A stretch of DNA of 64,000 nucleotides from Rhodococcus sp. B7740 (GCF_000954115.1 NZ_CP010797.1:2294001-2358000), one strand, 5' to 3'. Positions 27,266 to 36,126 are shown, numbered from the stretch's first letter. Numbers and translations: made by a program. Notes: generated by a model from the sequence alone, not told the origin.

Positions 27266-27502
27266 TCAGATACGGTCGAACTTCTCGCGAACTAGCTCGC
27301 ATTGTCGATCATCGCCGAATTGCGTTCTCGTCAAGTGTGAGAGCCGCCTTTGCTCGAGTCGGGATCGCTGAGACCGGACGCAATTTCGGTTCGACGAATG
27401 CATTTCTTCATCGGCATATGAGATGGCCCTCCCGATCAATATGCCCAATGCGGTTGCTGCGCCGAACCAGCCGAGGAGCGCGCATATGACCCACCCCAAC
27501 AT
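27266..27502 (-). CDS. Small single-pass membrane protein, doubtful
   Basis: Starts at ATG 27502 behind a strong AAGGGGG. The first 30 residues form one hydrophobic helix (LGWVICALLGWFGAATALGI, then LIGRAI). The remaining 45 residues look random, so the original gene may have been shorter. A related-looking helix start (LLLVLGWFASAT) occurs at 28098-28232. It begins two bases after the end of the chimeric reductase fragment. Function unknown. Confidence 0.4.
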   Translation of the reverse strand: MLGWVICALLGWFGAATALGILIGRAISYADEEMHSSNRNCVRSQRSRLEQRRLSHLTRTQFGDDRQCELVREKFDRI

Positions 27503-27504
27503 CG

Positions 27505-28023
27505 CTACCCCCCTTCGGCGGATCCGGGTCCGCTGCGTGAACGAGTCTGCGAGACGCGATCACGCGGCCGATTACTGGACATCTTCGAGTACACGACGAC
27601 CCAGTCGTTACCACAAGTAGCGAAACGACGGTTTGTCACGAGCGCGGTTGTGCACTTCATGAAGCTCTCTATGGATGAGACGTGATGCATGACAGCACCG
27701 GTGCGGAGCGCAAGAAGGGCCACCTCGCGTGTTCCCTGAACATTCGTCGTTGCCTGATCGTCACCTGCGGTGAGGTCGTAGACGGCACCGAGGTGCACGA
27801 CGTGATCGAGACGGTCCGGCAGTACGCCGTCGTCGATACCGAGGCCCGGTTCGGTGAGATCCCCGATGATCGGCAGCACCCGGTGATGGGACGCAACGCG
27901 ATCCAGCGATCCCGCTCGCACCAACACGTAGATCGTTGCCGATGGGTCGCGGTCGAGTATCTCCTGGACGACTCGTCTGCCGAGGAATCCGGTTCCGCCG
28001 GTGATGAAGAAGGTGACGCTCAC
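27505..28023 (-). pseudogene. Truncated inverted copy of the acyl-CoA reductase gene
   Basis: From GTG 28023 the first 117 or so codons are identical in sense to the gene at 24533, including CAGGAG and GGTGFLGR, up to MHHVSSI. The frame then runs into unrelated sequence (ESFMKCTTALVTNRR) and stops at 27505. The second half of the first domain and the whole SDR domain are missing, so it cannot be a working reductase. The cofactor motif and start signals are intact, so a short product could still be made. Confidence 0.85.
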
Positions 28024-28039
28024 AGTGCACTCCTGGTCA
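27671..28039 (-). repeat. Long inverted repeat, copy 2
   Basis: Reverse complement of 24517-24885 with two differences noticed. Beyond 28039 the leader regions still look related (both have a CCCGACC block) but with a small insertion. Beyond 27671 the sequences diverge abruptly, marking the recombination breakpoint. Confidence 0.93.
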
Positions 28040-28097
28040 CTGGTGCGGTCGGGTTGGTAGACGAAGTGCGCGCGATGGCGCGGCTCGCCGGGGCCGA

Positions 28098-28232
28098 TCA
28101 TCTAAGCAAGCAATTCATGCCGGAACAATCCGACGGTTCATCTTTTCTGTGTTCTTGTCGATGAAAGCTGTTGCGGTCGAGGTCGGTTGCGGAGGCGAAC
28201 CAGCCGAGCACCAGAAGAAGAACCCCTTGCAT
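28098..28232 (-). pseudogene. Small membrane-ORF remnant fused to a hydrolase-tail scrap
   Basis: The 44-residue frame from ATG 28232 begins with a hydrophobic helix (GVLLLVLGWFASAT) like the ORF at 27266-27502. It then enters a 23-base stretch (28154-28176) identical, in reverse orientation, to 9702-9724 at the 3' end of the epoxide-hydrolase-like gene. In another frame that stretch still reads ATAFIDKNTEK, compared with ATAFIDKHTGK in the intact gene. The frame here therefore looks like a fusion of two unrelated remnants. Confidence 0.55.
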
Positions 28233-28577
28233 TTTCACGCACCATCTCTCCTGGAACTGGGGTGCACATAAGCCCATGGGTGATGGACCCCGCCGACCTC
28301 GAGGCCCGTCGCCACCCAGTGCATGCCCATCTGCTGGACTCCACAAGCGGCAGAATGCCGGCATTCGATTCCCCTTGTTGTGCACTTCGCCCCCTGGGAG
28401 GGTTCGTGCCGTGCCTCCGAACCTGCAGCTCAGGATTCCGTCAGCCCGATCGTGACCGCCCCGTGGGCCATGAGTGTGACGCAAAGTCTCAACGTGTCCG
28501 AATCATCTTCTAGACTTTGTCTGGAAGTTTTTCTAGACTTGGGGAACCTTACTTCTCGTCGGCTAATGGAGGCATCA
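28233..28577. other. Non-coding leader with TCTAGACTT direct repeats
   Basis: No convincing gene. Just upstream of the PF10118 gene the sequence becomes AT-richer and TCTAGACTT occurs twice (near 28510 and 28532) about one to two helical turns apart. These could be regulator or promoter elements for the gene at 28578; this is a guess from spacing. Confidence 0.35.
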
Positions 28578-29462
28578 GTGGCGAACGTCAGCGTCCGATC
28601 ACCTATCCGCGCGCGACGAATCAGGTTCTCGTACCCGGTAGCAATGAGCCGACATTTCGTCGACGGTGACTTGATCATGAGCCACGCAATCGCAATGCTG
28701 TCGGCCGTGTTCCCGGAGGGCGAGGACTTCTTCGTGAGGTCGGTCAGGCATTACCGCGCCGACATCACCGATGCCGCTCTCCAGATCGAAGTTGCCGGGT
28801 TCATCGGTCAGGAGGTCACCCACGGTCGGGAACACCGCGAGGTCAACGCAAAGTTGCAGCAAATGGGGTACCCGACCCGTATACGAGAACGCGTCACCAA
28901 ACGGATTCTGAGTGTGATCTATCGTGTTGCGCCACAACGTGTGTCACTGGCTCTGACCGCAGCGCTCGAGCATTACACCGCCACTCTTGCGGCATTGTTG
29001 CTCACCGATCCGAAAGCACGTGAACTCATCACTTCAGACGAAATACGCAAGCTGCTGCTGTGGCACGCCTACGAAGAGGTGGAGCACAAATCCGTCGCCT
29101 TCGACGTGTACCGGCATATCGGTGGCAGTGAGCGTTTGCGGATCTGGACGATGCGAGCAACACACGCCGCATTCCTGGGATCGCTATGTCTGGCAACGCT
29201 TGTATCCATGCTGGGTGACCGCACCACCTACAACCCGGTGCGACTCGCACGAAGCGTGTCGGCTCTGCGTCGGAACCCGTGGTTCACACGTGGCCTGATT
29301 CACGAGCTCGGTACTTACCATCGTCGTGGTTTTCATCCCGATCACAATCAGACAGCGCATTTGCTCGAAGCATGGGGTTCAGAACTGTTCGGCGACAACG
29401 GTTTGTTGGCCGAGAACATGCAAAGCAGCAAGATCGATCGAGCCGTTCGAGCACCTCGGTAG
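28578..29462 (+). CDS. PF10118-type metal-dependent hydrolase, second paralogue
   Basis: A 294-residue paralogue of the protein at 9745-10623. The same ligand-like motifs are present: GQEVTHGREH near residue 82 and HAYEEVEHKS near residue 179, fitting a ferritin-like diiron centre. The early EGEDFF block is also shared. I start it at GTG 28578, which has GGAGG five bases upstream; ATG 28566 has no such site and the frame stays open to 28323. Unlike the first paralogue it has no ferredoxin reductase beside it. It sits just downstream of the rearranged segment. Confidence 0.82.
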   Translation: MANVSVRSPIRARRIRFSYPVAMSRHFVDGDLIMSHAIAMLSAVFPEGEDFFVRSVRHYRADITDAALQIEVAGFIGQEVTHGREHREVNAKLQQMGYPTRIRERVTKRILSVIYRVAPQRVSLALTAALEHYTATLAALLLTDPKARELITSDEIRKLLLWHAYEEVEHKSVAFDVYRHIGGSERLRIWTMRATHAAFLGSLCLATLVSMLGDRTTYNPVRLARSVSALRRNPWFTRGLIHELGTYHRRGFHPDHNQTAHLLEAWGSELFGDNGLLAENMQSSKIDRAVRAPR

Positions 29463-29777
29463 TACGCCCGCGGTGTGCTCGCCCGCGCCCGCACCGCGGG
29501 CGACCACTTTCTTCATATCGAGCAGTATTCGCCACCGACCGCTTCGAGGGCTTGCGCCGCGCGACGGTGCTCCTGCCGCGATGCGTTGCACAGGAACAGA
29601 ACCCAAGTCATACAGGCAGGGAGAAGCCTGCTGCCATCACGGACGGCGTGTCAGGTGATCCGGATGCTGCACCTCAGTCAAGTTGCTGGTCCTCGGACAC
29701 TCACGACAACCTGGGCTGCACGGAACCTGTGTCGACCGACCGGCTCTCCCGGCACAATCGGCCCGTTGCCCTGTCTG
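29463..29777. other. Gap between convergent genes, nothing recognised
   Basis: About 315 bp between the PF10118 gene and the end of the frameshifted dehydrogenase. Open frames here are shadows or run into the dehydrogenase. I see no strong terminator hairpin or domain signature. Confidence 0.5.
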
Positions 29778-30726
29778 TCAGAAGGCAACTACCAATCGTC
29801 CCCGCAGACCGCCTTGCATGAGCCGCCGGTAGGCGCTCGACACCTGTTCGGGCAGAACGATGCCTGCTACGCGCAATGTGAGCGCACTGTCTCGGCGAAG
29901 TCGCGCATTTGTTCCAGCAGATTGTCTCGGCGTGGAAATTTTCGACGAACACCGGAGTCCAATGCACACCGTGGTCGGTGTGGCCGGTCTGCATACGCGC
30001 AGATACCGCCGTCCGACCAGCCTGCACTGCGCGAAGAAGTGCGCAGTCTGCGACGTTGGCGGCGTCGATGAGTCCGTGAACGGGTCCGACCGCTTCGATG
30101 ACTTCGCCCGCGAAATCATCCGTGCGATCGACGATCACATCGGCGGCAAGCTGTTCGAGAAAAGCGCGGTCCGACTCTTTTGCGTCGACGACCACATGCA
30201 GGCCACGCTCCTTGGCCAGCTCGATGACGAACCCACCGACCGTTCCGGCCCCACCGGTGATTGCGACGGTCTCCCCGGCGACGAGCCCGAGCGCATCGAG
30301 CCACACTCGGGCGGTGAGTGCATTGGTGAGAAAGGATGCCGCTTCGACGAAACTCTTCCCCTTGGGCGCGAGAACGACCGAGGCTACATCGGCGACAACG
30401 TATTCAGCATGTGCACCTCGACCGGAGTAGCTGTCTACCACGGCAATCACCGAATCACCCGGTGCGAAACACTTCTGAGCACCAGGTCCGACTTCGTCGA
30501 TCACTCCCGACAGATCCCATCCTGCGACGACCGGGGCGGTTTCGCTGGGAACCGCGGCATCGACCTGGCCCACCAAGTAACCCATGCACAGCATTGTCTC
30601 GGAGACCTTGATATCCGCGGCAACAGTCCGAATCCTGACCTGGCCAGGCCCCGGGTGTGGCTCGGGCAACTTCAGGACCCCCAGCACCTTTTCCGGATCG
30701 CCGAATTGTGTGAATCCGATGCGCAT
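29778..30726 (-). pseudogene. Zinc-type alcohol dehydrogenase/quinone oxidoreductase, frameshifted
   Basis: MDR-superfamily protein starting at ATG 30726. The N-terminal GroES-like part, the AGWDLSGVIDEVG block and the nucleotide motif ITGGAGTVGGFVIELA are intact up to about residue 265 (FVENFHAE). After that the expected C-terminus is split over two other frames: LLEQMRDFAET, then ALTLRVAGIVLPEQ and GGLRGRLVVAF ending at 29778. Two frame changes near 29935 and 29888 are needed. The uncorrected frame runs on to 29701 as arginine-rich nonsense. The gene is either decayed or hit by sequencing errors; a working version would be a quinone oxidoreductase-like NADPH enzyme. Confidence 0.8.
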
Positions 30727-30869
30727 CTGTTTTCACCTCGATCGGAAAGTCTTCGGGGACAACGGTCTCGGTCGGCGACGCCGCACGGTTCGAGAGGCCG
30801 CACGGCACCGTTGAATCCTGGTAGAAGCACTATGGGGTCTCGAGTACTCAGTCGCCGCCGGTGGGAGGC

Positions 30870-31847
30870 TCACGATCGTCGCTCGCCCAGGTCGAGAACT
30901 CGTTGAGCGTTACCCCCCATTATGGCGACGATGTCATCGTCGCCGAATCCATGCCGGGACAGCGTAGCGGCCAAGTTGACTACATCGAGCGAAGACCGAT
31001 AGCCCTCGACGTAGTCGGGGACTCCGTTCTTGTCCGTTCCGATCGCAAGGTGGTTCACTCCCACCAGCTCAGCGATGTGTCCGGCGTGGCGGGCGAAGTC
31101 GATCAAGTCGTTCATGGCGTGCCCTCGCATGCGTGCCGGCCATAGACCGATCAGTCCCCCGGTCCCGGCGATGGCCGTGATCTCTGCGTCGGAGATGTAT
31201 CGGGGGAACGCGCGCACCGCCGAAGCCGCAGTGTGCGATGCGATGACAGGGTGGATCGATTCCTTGCACGCGGCCAATGTTGTCGCCGCGTCGGCGTGCG
31301 CCAGGTCGACCACAATGCGATGGCGATTGAGTTCTGCCACCAGCTCGCGGCCGAAGCGTGTCAGTCCACTGTTCGTGCGTGATCGGCGCCCTGTCAGGGT
31401 CGTGCAGACTTTGCCGACCTCGTTGTCTGCGTAATGCATGAGACCGAGTACGCGTACTCCGCGCTTGTGCAGGTGTTCGACAGCGGCCAGATCGCGCCCG
31501 AGAAAGTCTGCTCCCTCCACCCCGAGCACGAGCCGAGTGTCTGCTGTGCCGCGCTCGCCGATCTCGGCCTCGCGAGTTGCGGCGACTAGCTGCGCGTCGA
31601 CCGCCGCCGAGGCAGGACGGGTCAGACGCCAGGCGGTTCCCAGTCGGTCTCCGACCGCGGTGACCACCGCGTAATCGACACCTGCGGAGGACAGATTGGT
31701 CAGTGGGTCATCAGGTAGGCCAATCGTGATCTCAGCGGCCCGTCGAACCAATCGTGGCATGACCGACTGCGGGTGCGTATGAATATCTACGACGACGGAC
31801 CGGTCGACGAGCTGTGCAGCGTGGTGCCGTTGCGTGATGGACGGCAT
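30870..31847 (-). CDS. Membrane-dipeptidase-family (M19) metallopeptidase
   Basis: A renal-dipeptidase-type TIM-barrel hydrolase. Visible family marks are VVDIHTHP for the metal-binding start, GVEGADFL, the SHTAASAVRAFPRYISD block (compare SHSxxxAVxxHPRNxxD in the family) and IGTDKNGVP near the C-terminus. ATG 31847 is chosen because the residues before it, up to 31919, look non-conserved; no strong ribosome site was found. M19 enzymes cleave dipeptides or related amides; some actinobacterial members act on other small amides, so the substrate stays open. Confidence 0.83.
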   Translation of the reverse strand: MPSITQRHHAAQLVDRSVVVDIHTHPQSVMPRLVRRAAEITIGLPDDPLTNLSSAGVDYAVVTAVGDRLGTAWRLTRPASAAVDAQLVAATREAEIGERGTADTRLVLGVEGADFLGRDLAAVEHLHKRGVRVLGLMHYADNEVGKVCTTLTGRRSRTNSGLTRFGRELVAELNRHRIVVDLAHADAATTLAACKESIHPVIASHTAASAVRAFPRYISDAEITAIAGTGGLIGLWPARMRGHAMNDLIDFARHAGHIAELVGVNHLAIGTDKNGVPDYVEGYRSSLDVVNLAATLSRHGFGDDDIVAIMGGNAQRVLDLGERRS

Positions 31848-32001
31848 CCACGGACGGGTGGGAATAGTCGTTCTCCTCTGTCTCGGATCGGACCGATACC
31901 CCAAGTGGTGCAGCGGCATCTGCGGTTCTCGTCGACCAGCGACACATTCGGTCCGCTCTTTCCGACGACATCGACCATTCGGTGTCGACTCTGGCCGGCA
32001 A

Positions 32002-32736
32002 CTAGCCTTGTCTGTCGGAGTTGTGCGAGAAGCGTGCGGACAGAAACTCGAAAACCCGAGTCCATGCGTCGGTGGCGGCAGCCTGATTGTAGCCGAATCC
32101 TGTTATGCGCAAGAGCTTTTCGGGAACAAGGTCGATGTGGTTGGCGAAACCGTGTCCGACCCCGGGGTAGGTCTTGATATCCGACTCGACGCCGCGTGAG
32201 TCCAGAGCTCGTCGAAGCCGGTGCTCGCCGCGCGGCAGCAGAGGATCTCGCGAACCGAACGAAGCCACAACTGGGCAGGACTGTTCCGAGATGGACTTGT
32301 AGCTGGTGAGGTAGCCGTAGAATGCTGCCGCAGCGACGTAGCGGCGATCTGCTTCCAGAAGGGCGAAACCGCCGCCCATGCAGAACCCGACGATCGCCAC
32401 TTCGCCGTTGCACAGAGCGTCGTCGAGAATGGCTGTGCGTGTCAGCTCGATCACCTCGAACGCCGGCCCGCGGCGCATTGCCAGTGACCTCATCGTCGCG
32501 ACCATGCACGTGAGCTTGCTGCCCCCACCGGTGTACAAGAGCGGTGCTACCGCCAAATAGCCCTGTTGCGCTACGATTCTCAAACTTTCGACGATGTCGC
32601 TTTCACTACCGGTGATGTCGTGCACCACCATCACCGCCGCAGTCGGCGCGGCGTGCGTCGACGGTCGGGCGGTCAGGGACTCGAAGGGGTGCCCTTCGGC
32701 AATCGTTCGGCGTTCGATGGCAACGGGATGAGGCAT
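32002..32736 (-). CDS. Dienelactone hydrolase family protein
   Basis: A 244-residue alpha/beta hydrolase with the family nucleophile motif GFCMGGG (Cys119), and Asp164 (GSRDPL) and His195 (GHGFANH) completing the Cys-Asp-His triad. ATG 32736 is preceded by AGGAG at good spacing; the frame is open to 32820. Such enzymes open lactones formed in aromatic catabolism, but many homologues have other ester substrates. It lies between the M19 peptidase and the PanE-like reductase on the same strand, without overlaps. Confidence 0.85.
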   Translation of the reverse strand: MPHPVAIERRTIAEGHPFESLTARPSTHAAPTAAVMVVHDITGSESDIVESLRIVAQQGYLAVAPLLYTGGGSKLTCMVATMRSLAMRRGPAFEVIELTRTAILDDALCNGEVAIVGFCMGGGFALLEADRRYVAAAAFYGYLTSYKSISEQSCPVVASFGSRDPLLPRGEHRLRRALDSRGVESDIKTYPGVGHGFANHIDLVPEKLLRITGFGYNQAAATDAWTRVFEFLSARFSHNSDRQG

Positions 32737-32838
32737 GAGATCGACTCCTGCTCGGGCACCGTGACCTAGCACGCTGCGTGGCAATGGTGTTGCGGTTCGT
32801 CGTTCGAATCCCAGCGGCATTCGATCGTCGACTACGGG

Positions 32839-33930
32839 TCAGCGCGTTGGGCCGATGTCGGTGGTGGAGCGCGTAGGACGGCGCAGGTGAGGTCTGGAGC
32901 CGAGTGTCCAACGGCTTCCCGGCGGTCGCCCGCGCCGAGCTGCATCCATCTCTGCGAGCAGCTCGGGGCCCGACCATGTGCGGCCGGTGCGTTCGGCGAG
33001 ATGAACCAGCCGAACCAGTGTTTCGTTGACCGGCGCGCGTCGTCCCAGGCTTTTGGCCAGTGCCACTATTTCGCCGTTGATGTAGTCGATTTCGGTGGAT
33101 CGACCAGCGTGTAGATCGTCGAACAGTGAGGACCGCGCATGGGAATCGATGGCGACCGCCTCTGCGGAGATCTTGAGAAAGATACGGGTGGGTGCCTCTA
33201 GCGCAAGGGGCAACACAGCCAGGGGTGCCGATATCGGGCTGTCGAATGGCTGCCCGGCTGCGCGCAGAAGATGTAATGCTTCTCTCTGCGCTGCAGCAAG
33301 GACTCGTCGATACGGTCGTCGACTCAGTTGCTCTCGAAGTGGCAAGCCGGACAGGCCATTGACGGCGTTGTTGAGGTTGAGCACCAGTTTTCCCCACTGG
33401 AGAGCAGGCATGTCCGGGTGCGCAACCGCGCGTATGCCTGCCGAGGTGAACAGCGTGACAAGTTCGGGGTACCCGGCTGCGAGCGCGATGCTCCCACGGC
33501 TTGCTTGGTGGTAACACCCCGGCGCTGTCTTCACGACATTGAACGGAATCATGGCGGGAATCACCGTCGACGAATGCAGCTGCTGAGCGATCAAGCCAGC
33601 GTTACGAATTCCATTCTGGGCACTGACTATCGTCGGCACAGAACGCTCGGCCCTTCCAAGGCTGGCAGCGGCAGCTGCGGTTGCACCGGATTTGGTTGCT
33701 ATCAATGCAATGTCGGCACCTGCAGCCGCGTCGGCGCTGGTTTCGACCGTGCACGCGGAGGGCTCGATCACGACCGAATCACCGTGAAGGCTCGACAATG
33801 TCAGACCGTGTTCGGCGCATTCGCGGGCGAGCTTCGCACGTCCTATCAACACGACATCATGACCAGCTGCCTGCAGTCGACCTCCGAGATAGCAGCCGAT
33901 GCTTCCGGCACCCAACACAGCGACTCTCAT
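32839..33930 (-). CDS. 2-dehydropantoate 2-reductase-like (ApbA/PanE) dehydrogenase
   Basis: N-terminal Rossmann motif VLGAGSIGCYLGG, then SAQNGIRNAG, then the helical domain with the conserved lysine in QWGKLVLNLNNAVNGL and a STEIDYINGEIV block close to the family consensus for pantoate-type substrate binding. ATG 33930 follows GGAGG; the open frame to 33975 adds nothing recognisable. At 363 residues it is somewhat longer than typical PanE, with an arginine-rich tail. It may reduce ketopantoate or act on another 2-oxo acid; several ApbA-like copies per genome are common. Confidence 0.82.
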   Translation of the reverse strand: MRVAVLGAGSIGCYLGGRLQAAGHDVVLIGRAKLARECAEHGLTLSSLHGDSVVIEPSACTVETSADAAAGADIALIATKSGATAAAAASLGRAERSVPTIVSAQNGIRNAGLIAQQLHSSTVIPAMIPFNVVKTAPGCYHQASRGSIALAAGYPELVTLFTSAGIRAVAHPDMPALQWGKLVLNLNNAVNGLSGLPLREQLSRRPYRRVLAAAQREALHLLRAAGQPFDSPISAPLAVLPLALEAPTRIFLKISAEAVAIDSHARSSLFDDLHAGRSTEIDYINGEIVALAKSLGRRAPVNETLVRLVHLAERTGRTWSGPELLAEMDAARRGRPPGSRWTLGSRPHLRRPTRSTTDIGPTR

Positions 33931-33964
33931 CGAGGCAAACCTCCGGGAAGGCGGCAACGTTCGA

Positions 33965-34459
33965 TCACAATGCATCGAGTCGTGCAGAGAACCGGCGACG
34001 CAACAGTGCTGACAACACAGGAGTCACGACTAGGGACAGCAACCGAAGAAATGGTGTGGGCTCGACAACGAAACGCCAGTGAAGCACCGAGCCCGAACCG
34101 TCTCTTACCACGCGATGTTCCTCGGCGATCACGGTCGAGAGAATGGGCCGTCGGCTGTACCCGGCGACATAGAAGGCCCTACGCCGCGTGAGATCGTCCC
34201 ACAAGAAGTAATACTCGTCGAACTTCATGACCCCGCCCGGCGTAGACAACCTGCGCACGGTCCCTTCTCTACCCGGCACCGGCGCTGAGTGCTCCTCGCG
34301 AAAACCGGGAAAAAACACAGATCCGTGCAGATCGGCGAACGCCTCCCACACTGCCTCGGCCGAAGCTCTCAAAGGCACTGAGACGTCGATGAGTCCAAGC
34401 CCGTCGGCCAAGAACTCCTCGTCCGCAGCTTTGCCGGGCCAACGCAGATCAGTCGTCAT
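33965..34459 (-). CDS. SRPBCC-fold protein (polyketide-cyclase/START-like)
   Basis: A 164-residue protein with the SRPBCC pattern: VSVPLRASAEAVWEAFADLHG at the start, then alternating beta strands (YYFLWDDLTRRRAFYVAGY, VLHWRFVVEPT) and a C-terminal helix. These proteins bind hydrophobic small molecules in a deep cavity. It lies directly upstream of the PanE-like gene on the same strand and probably shares its transcript. It is divergent from the TetR gene at 34724. Confidence 0.75.
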   Translation of the reverse strand: MTTDLRWPGKAADEEFLADGLGLIDVSVPLRASAEAVWEAFADLHGSVFFPGFREEHSAPVPGREGTVRRLSTPGGVMKFDEYYFLWDDLTRRRAFYVAGYSRRPILSTVIAEEHRVVRDGSGSVLHWRFVVEPTPFLRLLSLVVTPVLSALLRRRFSARLDAL

Positions 34460-34590
34460 GTTCGCGCTCCTCGTGCGCTAGGTGAATTTCTCGAGATGAG
34501 TCCGTCTCTGGACGAACTCTGCGGTGGAACATGTGGACAAACAGCATCGGACCGCAGCTCAGACCGCGTACAACCGATCCGCAGAGAGTG

Positions 34591-34608
34591 GTCTGTCCCG
34601 AGACAGAC
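34591..34608. promoter_or_regulatory. Inverted repeat in the SRPBCC/TetR divergent gap
   Basis: GTCTGTC (34591-34597) and GACAGAC (34602-34608) are perfect seven-base arms with a four-base centre, midway between the divergent starts at 34459 and 34724. A plausible operator for the TetR protein. Confidence 0.45.
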
Positions 34609-34723
34609 AGGCGGTGCCCTTTACTTCGACCAGCATGCAGACCCATCAACTCAAAGTCAAGAATAATTTCCAGACAATGGACTCTCGAGCCCTCTTCGTC
34701 GTCACCGATCGACGGTTCCAGCC

Positions 34724-35431
34724 ATGTCCGCGACCTACCATGTGGTGGTGCCCTCCACTCATCGCGAAGACCCTGCTCCCGCACAGGGCGCAGCACGTAC
34801 ACAACGTCGCCACCGTTCGGCTGGACAAGCTCGCCGAGAAGCACTGCTGCGAGCCGCCATCGATGTGATAGCCGCACACGGCGTCGCAGGCGTAACCCAC
34901 CGCGCGGTCACAGAAGCCGCGGGCGTGCCACTGGCCACCGTCAGCTACTTCTTCGATTCCATCGACGACCTGACCACCGAAGCGATCCGAACTTTCACCG
35001 CACGTCGTGTCGAGGAACTCCACACCCGCGTCGAGCAGTCCGCCGACTCATCGGTACCCGGCGCACTCGTCAACCAGACAGTGGCCGACAATCGACTATC
35101 CGACCGAGCGCAGATCCTGGCAATGTTCGAGTCCTACCTCTACGCGGCTCGCGAGCCGTCCATGCGCGATCTCGTCACCGACATGCTCGGATCATTCGAG
35201 GCGCTCGCCGCCACCACGCTCCGAATAGCCGGAGCCCCATCGCCCGAGCCGATTGCACGCTCATTCGTAGCGCTGGTCGACGGATACTCATTGCATTCGA
35301 TGGCATCCGATCGTCAACAAGTACAGACCGCCGAACTCAACGACGCACTCAGTGCAATGTTCCTCGGATACCTTCTGCAACAAGGGCATACCGAGCAAGC
35401 AATAAACATGGCCGCTGACCGACGCAAATAG
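34724..35431 (+). CDS. TetR-family transcriptional regulator
   Basis: A 235-residue TetR protein. The DNA-binding domain at about residues 36-85 reads LLRAAIDVIAAHGVAGVTHR, then AVTEAAGVPLATVSYFF and DSIDDL, close to consensus. It is divergent from the SRPBCC/PanE/DLH genes and probably regulates them or itself through the inverted repeat at 34591-34608. ATG 34724 is the first start; residues 1-33 look disordered. Confidence 0.88.
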   Translation: MSATYHVVVPSTHREDPAPAQGAARTQRRHRSAGQARREALLRAAIDVIAAHGVAGVTHRAVTEAAGVPLATVSYFFDSIDDLTTEAIRTFTARRVEELHTRVEQSADSSVPGALVNQTVADNRLSDRAQILAMFESYLYAAREPSMRDLVTDMLGSFEALAATTLRIAGAPSPEPIARSFVALVDGYSLHSMASDRQQVQTAELNDALSAMFLGYLLQQGHTEQAINMAADRRK

Positions 35432-35499
35432 CGCCCGCCAAGAGGCCGATCGTCGGTCAGGTCAGCCGCGACTGCGAACCAGCACGACTCATACGTGGT

Positions 35500-35835
35500 G
35501 ATCGGGTTCCCATCCTCAGCGTTCTCGCAAGATAGTCACCGAGAGCACGAGCTTGCACAGTGTCGAGCACTCTGGCAGCTCGGCTTGCGCAGACTCCATC
35601 GCCAAGCTGCGCATCTTCTCCAGCATTTCGGTCGTTCGGGCTATCTCCCCTGAGTCAGGAAGCCATCCTGGACCATGTCGCTCGATCAGATGCTGGGTCA
35701 CGGTGCCGACCATAGACTCGGCGATGCCGTTCACCTTCGATGACGTCTACTCGTGCAAACCGACGAGATGTTCGAGGGCGAAGCCGTACTGGCTCAGGTC
35801 GACGAAGACCTAGAGGAGGGTGGGGGCGAGAATCT
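35500..35835 (-). pseudogene. Decayed 3' part of a MerR-like regulator
   Basis: On the minus strand the sequence reads LSQYGFALEHLVGLHE, then a stop, then IAESMVGTVTQHLIERHGPG and EMLEKMRSLAMESAQAELP, and in a shifted frame ARVLDTVQARALGDYLARTL. This resembles the effector half of actinobacterial MerR proteins (ExGFxLExLVxLH followed by a helix ending RLRPLAxEA). The in-frame stop, the frame change and the lack of an N-terminal helix-turn-helix mean it is not functional. The family call is tentative. Confidence 0.4.
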
Positions 35836-36126
35836 CGCATTTGGTCACCGTCGATTCCGGAGTATGAGATTACAGTTCCGGCTTACTGACCACGGCAACC
35901 TCCAGCGCGCTTGTATATGCAATGGATACAAGCGGTGGTGTGGCATCACGATGACCTGTAAACCGCGCTGCGCGTAGATATCCAGTCGATACCGGATGCG
36001 CCGATACCGTCTCCAATACCTTTGAGCAACAATCGAATTCATGGACACGGCAGTGTCCCGCGGGCTCTGTGTGCCGCCTGCTGCAGTTCCGCACCCTCAG
36101 CCGGTAGACGCGCGTACGCTCACACG
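35836..36126. other. Stretch without a recognised gene
   Basis: About 290 bp between the MerR-like relic and the membrane protein gene. Minus-strand frames here are open but show no known motif; they may be more of the decayed regulator. The promoter of the gene at 36127 must lie in this part. Confidence 0.45.
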
